Shown here piece by piece: positions 8,451 to 17,296 of a DNA stretch of 64,000 nt. The notes beneath the pieces were generated by a model. It saw nothing but the letters and a program-made list of their open reading frames with translations. It had not been told where the DNA came from and made no database searches. Both the position numbers and the translations under genes were made by a program. The stretch comes from Sporosarcina koreensis (GTDB lineage Bacteria > Bacillota > Bacilli > Bacillales_A > Planococcaceae): positions 623,774 to 687,773 of the forward strand of contig NZ_LN651337.1 of the NCBI RefSeq assembly GCF_000826145.2, read 5' to 3'. How positions within the stretch are numbered: the stretch's first letter is position 1; the number at the start of each line of letters is the position of its first letter.

Positions 8451-8474
8451 CAGACTGGCACTTTCTGCTACAAT
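8447..8474 (+). promoter_or_regulatory. namA promoter overlapping the proI stop codon
   Basis: ATGACA (8447-8452), 16 nt, TACAAT (8469-8474). The -35 contains the proI TGA stop. Confidence 0.5.
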
Positions 8475-8505
8475 GAAGTCATTCGCAGAAAGGTGTGAGC
8501 AGATA

Positions 8506-9525
8506 ATGACCAAACTATTCGAATCCTATACGATCCGCAATCTTACATTGAAGAACCGTATCGCTATGGCGCCGATGTGCATGTATTCCTGCATGGATGA
8601 AGACGGCATCGCAGGGGACTGGCATCGCGTCCACTACGCTTCCAGGGCTGTCGGCCAGGCCGGTCTCATCATCCTGGAGGCGACCGCAGTCCAGCCGCAG
8701 GGACGGATCAGCCCGCAGGATCTCGGCATCTGGAGTGATGGTCATGTGGAGGGGCTGTCGCAGGTCACGTCGCTGATCCGCCAGCATGGAGCCGCCGCGG
8801 GCATCCAGCTCGCCCATGCCGGACGGAAATCGGAAGTCGACGGACCGATCCAGGCACCGAGCGCAATTGCGTTCAGCGAGGACTATAAAACACCTGTCGA
8901 GATGAGCACAGAGGACATCAGGGAAACCGTCGAGGCATTCACAGCTGCCGCCCGCCGTGCCGGCAGCGCCGGTTTCGATCTGCTGGAACTGCACGGAGCG
9001 CACGGCTACCTCATCAATGAGTTCCTGTCTCCGCTCGTGAATCACAGGAACGACAAGTACGGCGGATCCGCAGAAAACCGCTACCGGTTCCTCAGGGAAA
9101 TCATCGACGGCGTCCGCTCCGTCTGGCAGGGTCCCCTGTTCGTCCGGATTTCCGCTGAAGACTACGCGGACGGCGGCATGACGGCTGACCAATATGTCCA
9201 GATGGCGGAATGGATGAAAGAACAGGGGGTCGACCTGATCGATGTCAGTTCGGGTGCAGTCGTCCCAGCGAAAATACGTCCGTACCCGGGGTACCAAGTG
9301 CCTTTCTCGGAAACGATCCGGACAGGTGCGGACATTCCGACTGGCGCCGTCGGACTCATCACATCGGGACTGCAGGCGGAAGAGATCCTGCAGAACGGAC
9401 GGGCGGATCTCATATTGATCGGCCGGGAAATGCTCCGCGATGCCTACTGGCCATACCAAGCTGCCCGGGAGCTCCATACTGAAATCGAGCCTCCCGTGCA
9501 ATACAGCCGCGGCTGGACGTTCTAA
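8506..9525 (+). CDS. namA: NADPH dehydrogenase, old yellow enzyme family
   Basis: A 339-aa FMN-dependent ene-reductase of the YqjM class, acting on alpha,beta-unsaturated carbonyls and nitro-esters, probably for oxidative or electrophile defence. Seen: the N-terminal [13 protein letters not shown] with the YqjM-type redox-tuning Cys (about residue 26), the FMN/substrate pair in QLAHAGRKS and [16 protein letters not shown], and the C-terminal phosphate-binding stretch [13 protein letters not shown]. The C-terminal Arg of YSRGW fits the arginine finger that YqjM lends to its dimer partner. The ATG at 8506 is preferred over an upstream ATG because AAAGGTG precedes it. Confidence 0.92.
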   Translation: MTKLFESYTIRNLTLKNRIAMAPMCMYSCMDEDGIAGDWHRVHYASRAVGQAGLIILEATAVQPQGRISPQDLGIWSDGHVEGLSQVTSLIRQHGAAAGIQLAHAGRKSEVDGPIQAPSAIAFSEDYKTPVEMSTEDIRETVEAFTAAARRAGSAGFDLLELHGAHGYLINEFLSPLVNHRNDKYGGSAENRYRFLREIIDGVRSVWQGPLFVRISAEDYADGGMTADQYVQMAEWMKEQGVDLIDVSSGAVVPAKIRPYPGYQVPFSETIRTGADIPTGAVGLITSGLQAEEILQNGRADLILIGREMLRDAYWPYQAARELHTEIEPPVQYSRGWTF

Positions 9526-9549
9526 CAGCCACTGGCTGAACCCAACATA

Positions 9550-9591
9550 AAAGCGCTTGGACGGATACTGAGATATCCATCCAAGCGCTTT
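9550..9591. terminator. Bidirectional terminator between namA and rnz
   Basis: 18-nt arms AAAGCGCTTGGACGGATA (9550-9567) and its near-complement (9574-9591) lie between convergent genes. T-runs are short on both sides. Confidence 0.65.
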
Positions 9592-9606
9592 CCTATACGG
9601 CATGCT

Positions 9607-10560
9607 TTACCTTCTGAATGAGCTTTCGACGACTTCCCCGCCCTGCAGTGTATATTGCGAGAAATCCTCCGCCACGAATACATTCGGGAAGACGGCCTGC
9701 CCTTCCCGCCTGAACGCCTCCATATCGGAGGGCAGGAACCGGGAACTGATATGAGTGGCGATCAGCGCCTTCGCTCCGGCTTCCTTCGCAACCGCAGCAG
9801 CCTGCTGGATCGTCGAATGCCCGAAGTCTTCTGCAAGCTGTCCCGTCTCTGCGTCGAACGTTGCTTCATGCACGACAATATCTGCATTCTCCGATAGGAC
9901 CCGGGACGCCTCGCAAACACATGTATCGCCGAGTATCGTCACAATGAACCCCTTCTTCGGTTCCCCGAGCACACTGGCACTGGTCACCACGGTGCCGTCT
10001 TCCAGTGTAATATCATTGCCGAGTTTCAGCTGCTGAAGAAGAGGTCCTTTGGGCACACCGGCTGCTGTCGCTTCGTCGATGAGCAGCTTGCCGGCGAGCG
10101 GCTTCTGTTCCACCCGGAAGCCGAAGCTTGGGATCACATGCGCGAGCAGCCGGGCGGTCACTTTGTATTCATCATCTTCATACAGGATTCCTTCTTCGGT
10201 GATCTCATGGATTCTCAATTGATAAGCGAGATGAGTCCTCGTCAGGCGGAGTGTCGTATCCACCCACTCCCTGATACCGGGCGGCCCATAGAGATCCAGC
10301 GGCTCGTTCCCGCCGAGGAACGAGCGGGAACCGATGAATCCCGGGATCCCGAACAAATGGTCCCCGTGCAGATGGGTGACAAACAGTTTATTCACTTTCC
10401 GCGGTTTCAGCGTCGTATGCAGCATCTGATGCTGGGTCGCTTCCCCGCAGTCGAACATCCAGTACCCGCGCTCCTCTGCAGAAAGATTCAGCACGATCGA
10501 TGTCGTATTGCGCAGTTTTGACGGCATGCCTGCCCCTGTCCCTAAAAATTGGACTTCCAT
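9607..10560 (-). CDS. rnz: Ribonuclease Z
   Basis: A 317-aa tRNA 3'-processing endonuclease of the MBL superfamily, which removes the 3' trailer from tRNA precursors lacking an encoded CCA. Motifs: FLGTGAGMPSKLRNTTS at the N-terminus, the zinc motif THLHGDHLFG near residue 63, GDTC (about 212), HEAT and the final ATHISSR. The exosite arm (GPPGIREWVDTTLRL) is present, as in the short bacterial form. It is followed closely upstream by dinB on the same strand, as in B. subtilis (yqjK near yqjH). Confidence 0.93.
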   Translation of the reverse strand: MEVQFLGTGAGMPSKLRNTTSIVLNLSAEERGYWMFDCGEATQHQMLHTTLKPRKVNKLFVTHLHGDHLFGIPGFIGSRSFLGGNEPLDLYGPPGIREWVDTTLRLTRTHLAYQLRIHEITEEGILYEDDEYKVTARLLAHVIPSFGFRVEQKPLAGKLLIDEATAAGVPKGPLLQQLKLGNDITLEDGTVVTSASVLGEPKKGFIVTILGDTCVCEASRVLSENADIVVHEATFDAETGQLAEDFGHSTIQQAAAVAKEAGAKALIATHISSRFLPSDMEAFRREGQAVFPNVFVAEDFSQYTLQGGEVVESSFRR

Positions 10561-10580
10561 TTCGATCTGCTCCTTTCAAT

Positions 10581-11765
10581 TTACTGATGGCCTTTCCGGA
10601 CAGCCCCTTCGCCGAATTGATCGTTCATGCGCACGACCAGCTTCTCCATGGCCACTTCTTTTTCGTGACGTTCGTAGTTATCGAACGACAGCTGCTCGTA
10701 CAATTCCTCACGGGGGATGACATTTCCAACAGTGATGCCGAGCAGACGGATCGGCTCTCCGTCCCAATGCTGCTTGAACAGACTTGCCGCTTCCTTGTAA
10801 ATATCATCCTTCCGGTAGATCGGATTAAGCAGCGTCCGGCTCCGCGACTGATTGCGCCAGGAGGCTGTCCGGATCTGTATCGACAGCAGCGGGCCTGCCA
10901 GGCCGCGTCTGGCCAGCCGTTCCTCGACCCGTTCCGCCAGCCCCTCCAGCACACGCAGGCAGGCAGGGAGCTCTGTTTCGTCGACAGGCAGCGTGGTGGA
11001 GCTGCCGACGCTTTTCCGTTCTTCCGCCGCCTCCGGATCCACCGGACGGCTGTCAAATCCGTTTGCACGCTCCTTCAGACGCAGTCCGCGCTTGCCGAGC
11101 ACCTGTTTGACGAGTAAGTCCTCAGCGCAGGCAAGATCCCCAATAGTGAGAATCTTGCTGTCCTCCAGCTTCTGGGCGCTGCTCTTGCCGATGCCATGCA
11201 TATCGATGACCGGCAGCGGCCACAGCAGTTCCGGCAATTCCCGTTTGCGCAATATTGTGATGCCCATCGGTTTTTTCATATCAGATGCCGTCTTGGCAAG
11301 GAACTTATTCGGGGCGATTCCGATTGAACAGGGCAGGTCGAGTTCCCGGAGGATACGGTCCTGCATATCCTTTGCCAGCCCGATCGCATTCGTCAGCCCG
11401 CCGATTGCCGTGATATCAATATAGGCTTCATCGATGGAAACCGGCTCTACGAGATCGGTATATGTCCGGAGAATGCCGAAAACCGCCTGTGATGCCTGCC
11501 TGTACTTCTCACCATCCGGCGGAACGAGGACCAGTTCCGGGCACAGACGCTTCGCTTCCCCGACAGTCATCGTCGTATATACACCTTTCGCACGAGCTTC
11601 ATAGGAACACGTGACAAGGATGCCCCTCCTCGCTTTCGGGTTGCCGGCGACCGCCATGGCAAGACCTTTCAGGTCCGGGTTGTGGGCCTGTTCGACGGAG
11701 GCAAAGAAACAGTTCATATCCAGATGCAAAATGACTCTCGGTGTCTTCTGTCCATTGTCCGCCAT
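10581..11765 (-). CDS. dinB: DNA polymerase IV (Y family)
   Basis: A 394-aa translesion polymerase. The palm carries HLDMNCFFASVEQ (first catalytic Asp) and SIDEAYID (catalytic Asp-Glu pair, about 109-110), followed by the helix-hairpin-helix MHGIGKSSAQKL and a little-finger domain. EQLSFD near the C-terminus resembles a beta-clamp-binding motif, followed by about 35 residues. The ATG at 11765 follows GGAGG at good spacing; a longer upstream frame lacks a site. It matches yqjH (polYB) by position. The stop of the upstream cheW gene lies 53 nt before it, so co-transcription is likely. Confidence 0.9.
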   Translation of the reverse strand: MADNGQKTPRVILHLDMNCFFASVEQAHNPDLKGLAMAVAGNPKARRGILVTCSYEARAKGVYTTMTVGEAKRLCPELVLVPPDGEKYRQASQAVFGILRTYTDLVEPVSIDEAYIDITAIGGLTNAIGLAKDMQDRILRELDLPCSIGIAPNKFLAKTASDMKKPMGITILRKRELPELLWPLPVIDMHGIGKSSAQKLEDSKILTIGDLACAEDLLVKQVLGKRGLRLKERANGFDSRPVDPEAAEERKSVGSSTTLPVDETELPACLRVLEGLAERVEERLARRGLAGPLLSIQIRTASWRNQSRSRTLLNPIYRKDDIYKEAASLFKQHWDGEPIRLLGITVGNVIPREELYEQLSFDNYERHEKEVAMEKLVVRMNDQFGEGAVRKGHQ

Positions 11766-11818
11766 ACGGGCGCCTCCTTTACGAAAAGGCCAGGCAGCAA
11801 GCCGCCCGGCCGTGTTAA

Positions 11819-12295
11819 TCACTTTACGTCGGCTTCCCGGGAATGGACATAGTCTGCAATATCCTGCATTCCGGAAAGTGTTTCGGTCAATACTCGAGGA
11901 TCGATCACCGTGATGATCCGATCTTCCAGATTGGCTACCGATGAGAAATACGGTGTCCGTGAATAGGCCATCAGCCCCTGTGTCGTCAGCCGGTCTGCCG
12001 GGATATCGAGGATTTCCTTCGCTTCCAATACGAGCAGCCCGTAAAAGAAGTCCCCAGTCTGGACGACGACGACCTTCGCATCCGGCTCATCCTTTGCAGA
12101 CGTATTGTATAGGATCTGCTGGAAATCGAGGATCGGCACAAGCTCTCCCCTGATTCTCATGAGACCGAGCAAGTAGTCCGGCAGATGGGGGATCGGATTG
12201 ATCTTCTCCAGCTCTTCGATGGATACCGTCTTTTCGACAGGAAGCGCATACTCTTCGTTCCCGCACCGGACGACAATCGCTTTGAAATCTTCCAT
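11819..12295 (-). CDS. cheW: CheW-like coupling protein
   Basis: A 158-aa protein consisting of a single CheW domain (KAIVVRCGNEEYALPVEKTVSIEEL, then LLGLMRIRGELVPILDF). CheW links chemoreceptors to the CheA kinase. It is isolated from other chemotaxis genes, placed between the M20 peptidase (2 nt away) and dinB. No receiver domain follows, so it is not CheV. It may serve one particular receptor or a non-flagellar array; its partner cannot be told from here. Confidence 0.82.
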   Translation of the reverse strand: MEDFKAIVVRCGNEEYALPVEKTVSIEELEKINPIPHLPDYLLGLMRIRGELVPILDFQQILYNTSAKDEPDAKVVVVQTGDFFYGLLVLEAKEILDIPADRLTTQGLMAYSRTPYFSSVANLEDRIITVIDPRVLTETLSGMQDIADYVHSREADVK

Positions 12296-12296
12296 A

Positions 12297-13433
12297 TTAC
12301 TGTTCCTTCTTCCCTTTGTTCACGACTGTCCGGACAATTTCAAGCAGCAGATCAGCCAGCTTGTTGAGCTCTTCGACCGGCATCCGTTCTTCTTTTGTGT
12401 GGATCTTTTCGTAGCCGACGGACAGTGTGACCGTCGGGAACCCATGTCCATTGAAAATGTTACCGTCGCTTCCCCCGCCGCTCGTCAGCAGTTCAGGCTG
12501 CCGGCCGATTGCCCGGATCGCTTCCGATGCGACCTGCACGACCTCGTCCTGTTCGCTGAACCGGAAGCCCGGTGAGTTCAGTTTGACATCGGTCTCCGCA
12601 GAGCCGCCCATCTCTTCGGCAGTCTCCTTGAAGGCGCTGACCATATGGTCGGTCTGTTCCTGCAGTTTCGCACGGTCGATCGAGCGCGCTTCCGACAGGA
12701 TATGGACTTCGTCGCAGACGATATTGGTCGCCTGGCCGCCTGTGAACTGGCCGATATTCGCAGTCGTCTCGGAGTCAAGTCTGCCGAGTTTCATTTTCGC
12801 GACGGATTTCGCAGCAATCGTGATCGCTGAAATCCCTTTTTCCGGCTCGACACCTGCATGTGCTGTACGGCCATGGATCACCGTCTTCAGTTTTGCATTG
12901 TACGGTGCTGCTGTGACAATGCCGCCGACTTTCCCGTCGCTGTCGACCGCATAGCCGTACTTCGCATGCATCAGGTCACGGTCGATCTCCCGGGCTCCGA
13001 CAAGGCCGCTTTCTTCGCCTGCCGTTATGACAAACTGGATATCCCCGTGCGCTTCCCCGCTCTCTTTCAATGTCCGCATCATTTCGAACAAGGCGGCAAG
13101 CCCTGCTTTGTCATCCGCACCGAGAATCGTCTCGCCTGCCGAGTACACATATCCGTCGTCTTTCAGTACAGGTTCGATACCTGTCCCCGGTGTGACGGTG
13201 TCCATATGGGAAGTGAAGTAGATGGGATCCGACTCAGGGATGGATCCTTTCATCGTGGCGATCAGGTTGCCCGCCCCGTGGCCTGTGCGTTCTTTCGACG
13301 AATCTTCGACCACTTCGAATCCGAGGTCTTCCAGTTTCTTTTTCAGCACTGCTGAAATCGCTTCCTCGTGCCCGCTTTCCGAATCAATCTTCACCAGTTC
13401 AAAAAACTCATCCAGCATACGTTGGTAATTCAT
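12297..13433 (-). CDS. yqjE: M20-family peptidase (PepT-like, YqjE)
   Basis: A 378-aa cytosolic zinc aminotripeptidase-like enzyme. Metal-site motifs: FTSHMDTVTPG (His, Asp), ILGADDKAG (bridging Asp) and AGEESGLVGA (catalytic and metal Glu). The dimerisation domain with GRTAHAGVEPEKG follows, then the last metal His region near IFNGHGFPTVTLSVG and EKIHTKEE. Same position and length as YqjE of B. subtilis. It is the upstream gene of a short peptidase-cheW-dinB run. Confidence 0.9.
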   Translation of the reverse strand: MNYQRMLDEFFELVKIDSESGHEEAISAVLKKKLEDLGFEVVEDSSKERTGHGAGNLIATMKGSIPESDPIYFTSHMDTVTPGTGIEPVLKDDGYVYSAGETILGADDKAGLAALFEMMRTLKESGEAHGDIQFVITAGEESGLVGAREIDRDLMHAKYGYAVDSDGKVGGIVTAAPYNAKLKTVIHGRTAHAGVEPEKGISAITIAAKSVAKMKLGRLDSETTANIGQFTGGQATNIVCDEVHILSEARSIDRAKLQEQTDHMVSAFKETAEEMGGSAETDVKLNSPGFRFSEQDEVVQVASEAIRAIGRQPELLTSGGGSDGNIFNGHGFPTVTLSVGYEKIHTKEERMPVEELNKLADLLLEIVRTVVNKGKKEQ

Positions 13434-13445
13434 CGAATCGCTCCT

Positions 13446-14993
13446 TTATAGTGGCATATTTCCATGTTTCTTTTTCGGACGCTGTTCCTCTTTGGTCCGC
13501 ATCATGTCAAGCGCCTGCACGAGTTTGATGCGCGTCTCGCGCGGGTCGATCACATCGTCGACCATCCCTTTCGCGGCAGCTGCATACGGATTCGAGAACT
13601 TTTCCCGGTATTCCGCGATTTTTGCCGCGCGCGTCGCTTCCGGATCCCCGCTTGCTGATATTTCACGGGCAAAGATGATGTTGGCGGCCCCTTCCGCCCC
13701 CATGACGGCAATCTCCGCGTTCGGCCACGCAAACACGAGGTCTGCGCCGATTGCTTTGGAGTTGAGTGCTACATAGGCTCCCCCGAATGCTTTCCGTAAG
13801 ATCACCGTGATTTTCGGTACTGTCGCTTCCGAGTAGGAATACAGGATTTTCGCTCCGTGGCGGATGATTCCGCCGTGTTCCTGTTTGACACCCGGGAAGA
13901 AGCCTGTCACGTCCTCGAACGTGATGATCGGAATGTTGAAGGAATCGCATGTGCGGATGAACCGTGAGATTTTATCCGACGAATCGATATCGAGACCGCC
14001 CGCCATCACTTTCGGCTGGTTGCAGACAAACCCGACGGACTCGCCTTTGATGCGGGCGAAGCCGACGACTGCATTGCGGGCGAATTCCTTCTGGACTTCC
14101 ATGAAGGACCCAGCGTCTGCAATCTGCTCGATCACTTTCCTGACATCGTACGGGCGGATTGTTTCATACGGCACGACATCGGCCAGATCCGGCCGGTAAT
14201 CATCGCCGCCGCCTGTTTCTGCAACAGGGGTCCTTTCCTTATTGTTCTGCGGCAGGTACGTCAGCAGGCGCCGAACGTCTTCCAGCACTTCCTGTTCGGA
14301 TGCCCCCCGGAAGTGGGCGTTGCCGCTGATACTGTTATGGACTTCCGCACCGCCCAGGTCTTCTGATGTGATCTTTTCGCCTGTCACGGTTTCAATGACT
14401 TTGGGGCCGGTGATGAACATCTGGCTCGTCTCATCGGTCATGAAGACAAAATCAGTGATGGCGGGAGAATAGACTGCCCCTCCGGCACATGGTCCGAGAA
14501 TGACGGAAATCTGCGGAATCACACCGGAGTAGATGGAATTCCGGTAGAAGATTTCCCCATAGCCATCCAGTGACACAACGCCTTCCTGGATCCGGGCGCC
14601 GCCTGAATCATTCAGCCCGATGAAAGGTGCTCCGTTCTTGGCGGCCAAGTCCATGACATTGGCGATTTTCATGGCATGCATCTCCCCGAGCGCCCCGCCG
14701 AACACGGTGAAGTCCTGGGAAAACAGATAGATCGGCCGGCCATGGACTTTCGCATAGCCTGTCACGACACCATCACCCGGTCCTTCCAGTTTGTCCATGC
14801 CAAAATCCTGTGTCCGGTGTGCGACGAACGGGTTCAGCTCGACAAACGTCCCTTCGTCGACAAGCAGATCGATTCGTTCGCGGGCAGTCAGCTTCCCTTT
14901 TTCGTGCTGCCTGGCAATCCGTTCGTCCCCTCCGCCAAGTTCGATTTTCCGTTTCCTGTCGTACAACTCATTGATCTTTTCATAGATATCCAT
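13446..14993 (-). CDS. yqjD: Acyl-CoA (propionyl-/methylmalonyl-CoA) carboxyltransferase beta chain
   Basis: A 515-aa carboxyltransferase of the PccB/MmdA type with duplicated crotonase-like halves. Acyl-CoA side: GLNDSGGARIQEG and GPCAGGAVYSPA; carboxybiotin side: FEDVTGFFPGVKQEHGGIIRHGAK and RKAFGGAYVAL. The start is the ATG at 14993. An ATG three codons upstream abuts the GGGGG sequence, whereas 14993 sits 9 nt away. It overlaps or abuts mce and belongs with the mutase genes, so propionyl-CoA carboxylation is the best call. No biotin carboxylase subunit is in the cluster; accC/accB at 45-47 kb are candidates to be shared. Confidence 0.87.
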   Translation of the reverse strand: MDIYEKINELYDRKRKIELGGGDERIARQHEKGKLTARERIDLLVDEGTFVELNPFVAHRTQDFGMDKLEGPGDGVVTGYAKVHGRPIYLFSQDFTVFGGALGEMHAMKIANVMDLAAKNGAPFIGLNDSGGARIQEGVVSLDGYGEIFYRNSIYSGVIPQISVILGPCAGGAVYSPAITDFVFMTDETSQMFITGPKVIETVTGEKITSEDLGGAEVHNSISGNAHFRGASEQEVLEDVRRLLTYLPQNNKERTPVAETGGGDDYRPDLADVVPYETIRPYDVRKVIEQIADAGSFMEVQKEFARNAVVGFARIKGESVGFVCNQPKVMAGGLDIDSSDKISRFIRTCDSFNIPIITFEDVTGFFPGVKQEHGGIIRHGAKILYSYSEATVPKITVILRKAFGGAYVALNSKAIGADLVFAWPNAEIAVMGAEGAANIIFAREISASGDPEATRAAKIAEYREKFSNPYAAAAKGMVDDVIDPRETRIKLVQALDMMRTKEEQRPKKKHGNMPL

Positions 14994-14994
14994 C

Positions 14995-15408
14995 TTACTC
15001 ATCCCCCAGTCTGCGTTTCGAGCATAATTCAAACAGGACGCCGAACGATGACTTCGGATGCAGGAAAGCGACCTCTGCGCCGCCTGCACCCTCTTTCGGC
15101 TCCTCCTGGAGGAGCCGCACACCATGCGATCGCAACTCTTCCATGCGTCCGCGGATATCCCGGACACCGAATGCGATGTGATGCACCCCTTCACCGCGTG
15201 TCTCGATGAATTTAGCGACAGGGCCATCTGTTCCGATCGGCTCGAGCAGTTCCAGTTTGATGTTGCCGGCATCCAGGAACGCAACGGTCACCTGCTGCTC
15301 GGGAACCGTTTCAGTGCCGAGCAGTTCCAGGCCCAGTGTATGTATGTAATACGAAAGCGAATCGTCCATGTTTTTCACGGCAATCCCGATGTGATCCACC
15401 TTTTCCAA
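14995..15408 (-). CDS. mce: Methylmalonyl-CoA epimerase
   Basis: A 137-aa VOC-fold metalloenzyme interconverting (S)- and (R)-methylmalonyl-CoA. Metal ligands appear as VDHIGIAV (His), VHHIAFGV (His) and the terminal Glu in GVLFELC. Length is typical for the family. It is translated just ahead of the carboxylase beta chain, and together they supply the (R)-isomer that MutAB needs. Confidence 0.92.
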   Translation of the reverse strand: MEKVDHIGIAVKNMDDSLSYYIHTLGLELLGTETVPEQQVTVAFLDAGNIKLELLEPIGTDGPVAKFIETRGEGVHHIAFGVRDIRGRMEELRSHGVRLLQEEPKEGAGGAEVAFLHPKSSFGVLFELCSKRRLGDE

Positions 15409-15456
15409 AGTCCCACCCCTATTCTGATGTATATGAATAAAAAGACAGACTGCCTG

Positions 15457-15484
15457 TTGAGAATTCCGCTGATTCTGTTAGAAT
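15457..15484 (+). promoter_or_regulatory. prli42 promoter
   Basis: TTGAGA (15457-15462), 16 nt, TAGAAT (15479-15484); it starts a short plus-strand unit opposite to mce. Confidence 0.6.
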
Positions 15485-15517
15485 GGAGATATCAAACCAA
15501 TTAAGGGGTTATCGCTC

Positions 15518-15613
15518 ATGAGCAACAAGAAAGTCCAGAAAGTAATCGTCTATGTCATGATCGCAACTATGGTGATCTCCACTGTCGTCATAGGTATCAG
15601 CACCCTGTTCTGA
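15518..15613 (+). CDS. prli42: Stressosome-associated membrane miniprotein Prli42
   Basis: A 31-codon gene: a basic N-terminus (MSNKKVQK) followed by one hydrophobic helix. It matches the Prli42 family, which in Listeria anchors the stressosome to the membrane through RsbR and links it to sigma-B activation. AAGGGG lies 8 nt before the ATG. It has its own promoter upstream and a perfect hairpin terminator 16 nt after its stop. The size, N-terminal NKK motif and topology all agree with the family, and prli42 is often found in this neighbourhood in Bacillales. Confidence 0.85.
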   Translation: MSNKKVQKVIVYVMIATMVISTVVIGISTLF

Positions 15614-15628
15614 TCACGCTCGAATATG

Positions 15629-15666
15629 CAGGCCGGCATCAGTAATCTGATGCCGGCCTGTTTGTT
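15629..15666. terminator. Terminator after prli42
   Basis: Perfect 14-bp stem CAGGCCGGCATCAG with loop taat, then TTTGTT on the plus strand. It sits between convergent prli42 and brxB. Confidence 0.85.
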
Positions 15667-15669
15667 CAA

Positions 15670-16110
15670 TCAGAGTTCGTCGCAGTACTTATCGAACTGT
15701 TCCTGCAGATTCATGACGACGGACATCGGATCGTGCCCCTCGATTTCGTGACGGCCTACTTCAGCGACCATCTCCCCATCTTTCATGAGCGCGAAGGACG
15801 GCGAGGAAGGCAGATGATACTCACCGAAATGCATCCGTGCCTGTGCAGTCGCTTCCTTATCCTGACCGGCAAAGACCGTGACAAGGTGATCCGGCCGCTT
15901 ATCGTAGTGGATGGCATGCAGCGCTGCGGGACGGGCGATTCCGCCTGCACAGCCGCATACGGAGTTCACCATCACAAGCGTCGTGCCGGGGCGCGTGAAC
16001 GCCGTTTCCACCTCTTCAGCCGTCTTCAGCTGCTCATAGCCGCCCGCTTCCATTTCACTGCGTGCCTGGCCGGTTATATCGTCCATATAGAAATTGAAAT
16101 CCATAGTCAT
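15670..16110 (-). CDS. brxB: Bacilliredoxin BrxB (YphP/YqiW family)
   Basis: A 146-aa thioredoxin-fold protein with the diagnostic CGC motif in [13 protein letters not shown] (about residues 50-55). Bacilliredoxins remove bacillithiol from S-bacillithiolated proteins after disulfide stress. The conserved [13 protein letters not shown] segment carries the cis-Pro region. It is expressed from a gene with an excellent site (GGAGGAGG) 9 nt before the ATG. The family has two Bacillus paralogues; position and context favour YqiW/BrxB. Confidence 0.9.
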   Translation of the reverse strand: MTMDFNFYMDDITGQARSEMEAGGYEQLKTAEEVETAFTRPGTTLVMVNSVCGCAGGIARPAALHAIHYDKRPDHLVTVFAGQDKEATAQARMHFGEYHLPSSPSFALMKDGEMVAEVGRHEIEGHDPMSVVMNLQEQFDKYCDEL

Positions 16111-16183
16111 AACAGTTGTCCTCCTCCTTGCAAGATATCTCTATCATACCAGTTTACGGGGCTGATGAAAACCGTTCAGCCGC

Positions 16184-17296
16184 TCAGCTGTTTTCCTCGG
16201 GGGCACCCTCATCCTCACTGAATACCCGCTTCACCGCTCCGGCTACGGTCAGCTCGTCTGCAAGAACTCTCGCTTCGAGCGCAGCAACAAGTTCCTTCCT
16301 GCCCGGTGTCTCGTAGAACGAATGGATCAGCTGGTCTTCGATCATGGAATGGAACCAGCTCCGTGTCTGTTCCTGACGCCGCTGGGTCCAGTAACCTGCG
16401 GACTGCATCTGGTCCCTGAATGATTCGATCATCGCCCAGGTTTCCGCAAGTCCTGTTTTCTCGATGGAAGAAACGGCAAGCGCCTGTGTAGTCCAGCCGG
16501 GGGTGGCAGGCTGCAGGAAGTGTGCGAGCTGCCGGTAATCCCGTACGGTCTTTTTGGCCAGCCGTTCATTGCCGCCGTCGGCTTTGTGGACAAGGACTCC
16601 ATCCACCAGCTCCATGATTCCTTTTTTCATCCCCTGCAGCTCGTCTCCCGCACCGGTGAGCGCCAGCATCAGGAAGAAATCCGTCATTTCCCTGACGGCT
16701 GTTTCCGATTGCCCGACGCCCACGGTCTCCACTAAGATGACATCATAGCCGGCAGCTTCACACAGCAGCATCGTCTCCCGTGTCTTCCTGTGGACGCCGC
16801 CGAGGGTTCCAGCGGACGGTGACGGGCGGATGAATGCCTTCGGCTCGCGTGCAAGCAGCTCCATCCGTGTCTTATCACCAAGAATACTGCCACCCGAAAC
16901 GGTGGAACTCGGATCGACGGCAAGAACCGCGACACGGTGACCGGCCTCCGTCAGCATCAGTCCGAACGCTTCGATGAATGTACTTTTGCCGACTCCCGGG
17001 ACTCCGGTGATGCCGACCCGCACACTGCGCCCGGTTTTCGGCAGGAGGCTCAGCAGCAGCTCCTGGCCAGCCGGCCGGTCTTTGGCAGCGGTGCTTTCTA
17101 GCAGAGTGATCCCCTTAGCGAGGCTCAGCCGGTCGCCTGAAGAAATGCCTGCAGTCAGCGCACCGATATCGAGCGGACCAGAGCTTTTCCTGAACACCTT
17201 GCGTCCCGTCCGGCGCATGCCGTCATGGGAGGAGGTGACACCCTCAGCTATATTGAGTGCCGTTTCCTTACCCCGGACATTGTCCTGGCTGCTCAC
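16184..17296 (-). CDS. meaB: Methylmalonyl-CoA mutase-associated GTPase MeaB
   Basis: A 370-aa G3E GTPase. Seen: Walker [10 protein letters not shown] (about residue 100), [29 protein letters not shown] (switch/Walker B region) and VHKADGGN (base recognition). MeaB protects and reactivates the B12-dependent mutase and gates cofactor loading. The N-terminus carries about 45 extra basic and flexible residues before the usual start of the domain, so a shorter start is possible. It overlaps the mutB stop by 4 nt, as expected for a partner gene. Confidence 0.92.
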   Translation of the reverse strand: MSSQDNVRGKETALNIAEGVTSSHDGMRRTGRKVFRKSSGPLDIGALTAGISSGDRLSLAKGITLLESTAAKDRPAGQELLLSLLPKTGRSVRVGITGVPGVGKSTFIEAFGLMLTEAGHRVAVLAVDPSSTVSGGSILGDKTRMELLAREPKAFIRPSPSAGTLGGVHRKTRETMLLCEAAGYDVILVETVGVGQSETAVREMTDFFLMLALTGAGDELQGMKKGIMELVDGVLVHKADGGNERLAKKTVRDYRQLAHFLQPATPGWTTQALAVSSIEKTGLAETWAMIESFRDQMQSAGYWTQRRQEQTRSWFHSMIEDQLIHSFYETPGRKELVAALEARVLADELTVAGAVKRVFSEDEGAPEENS

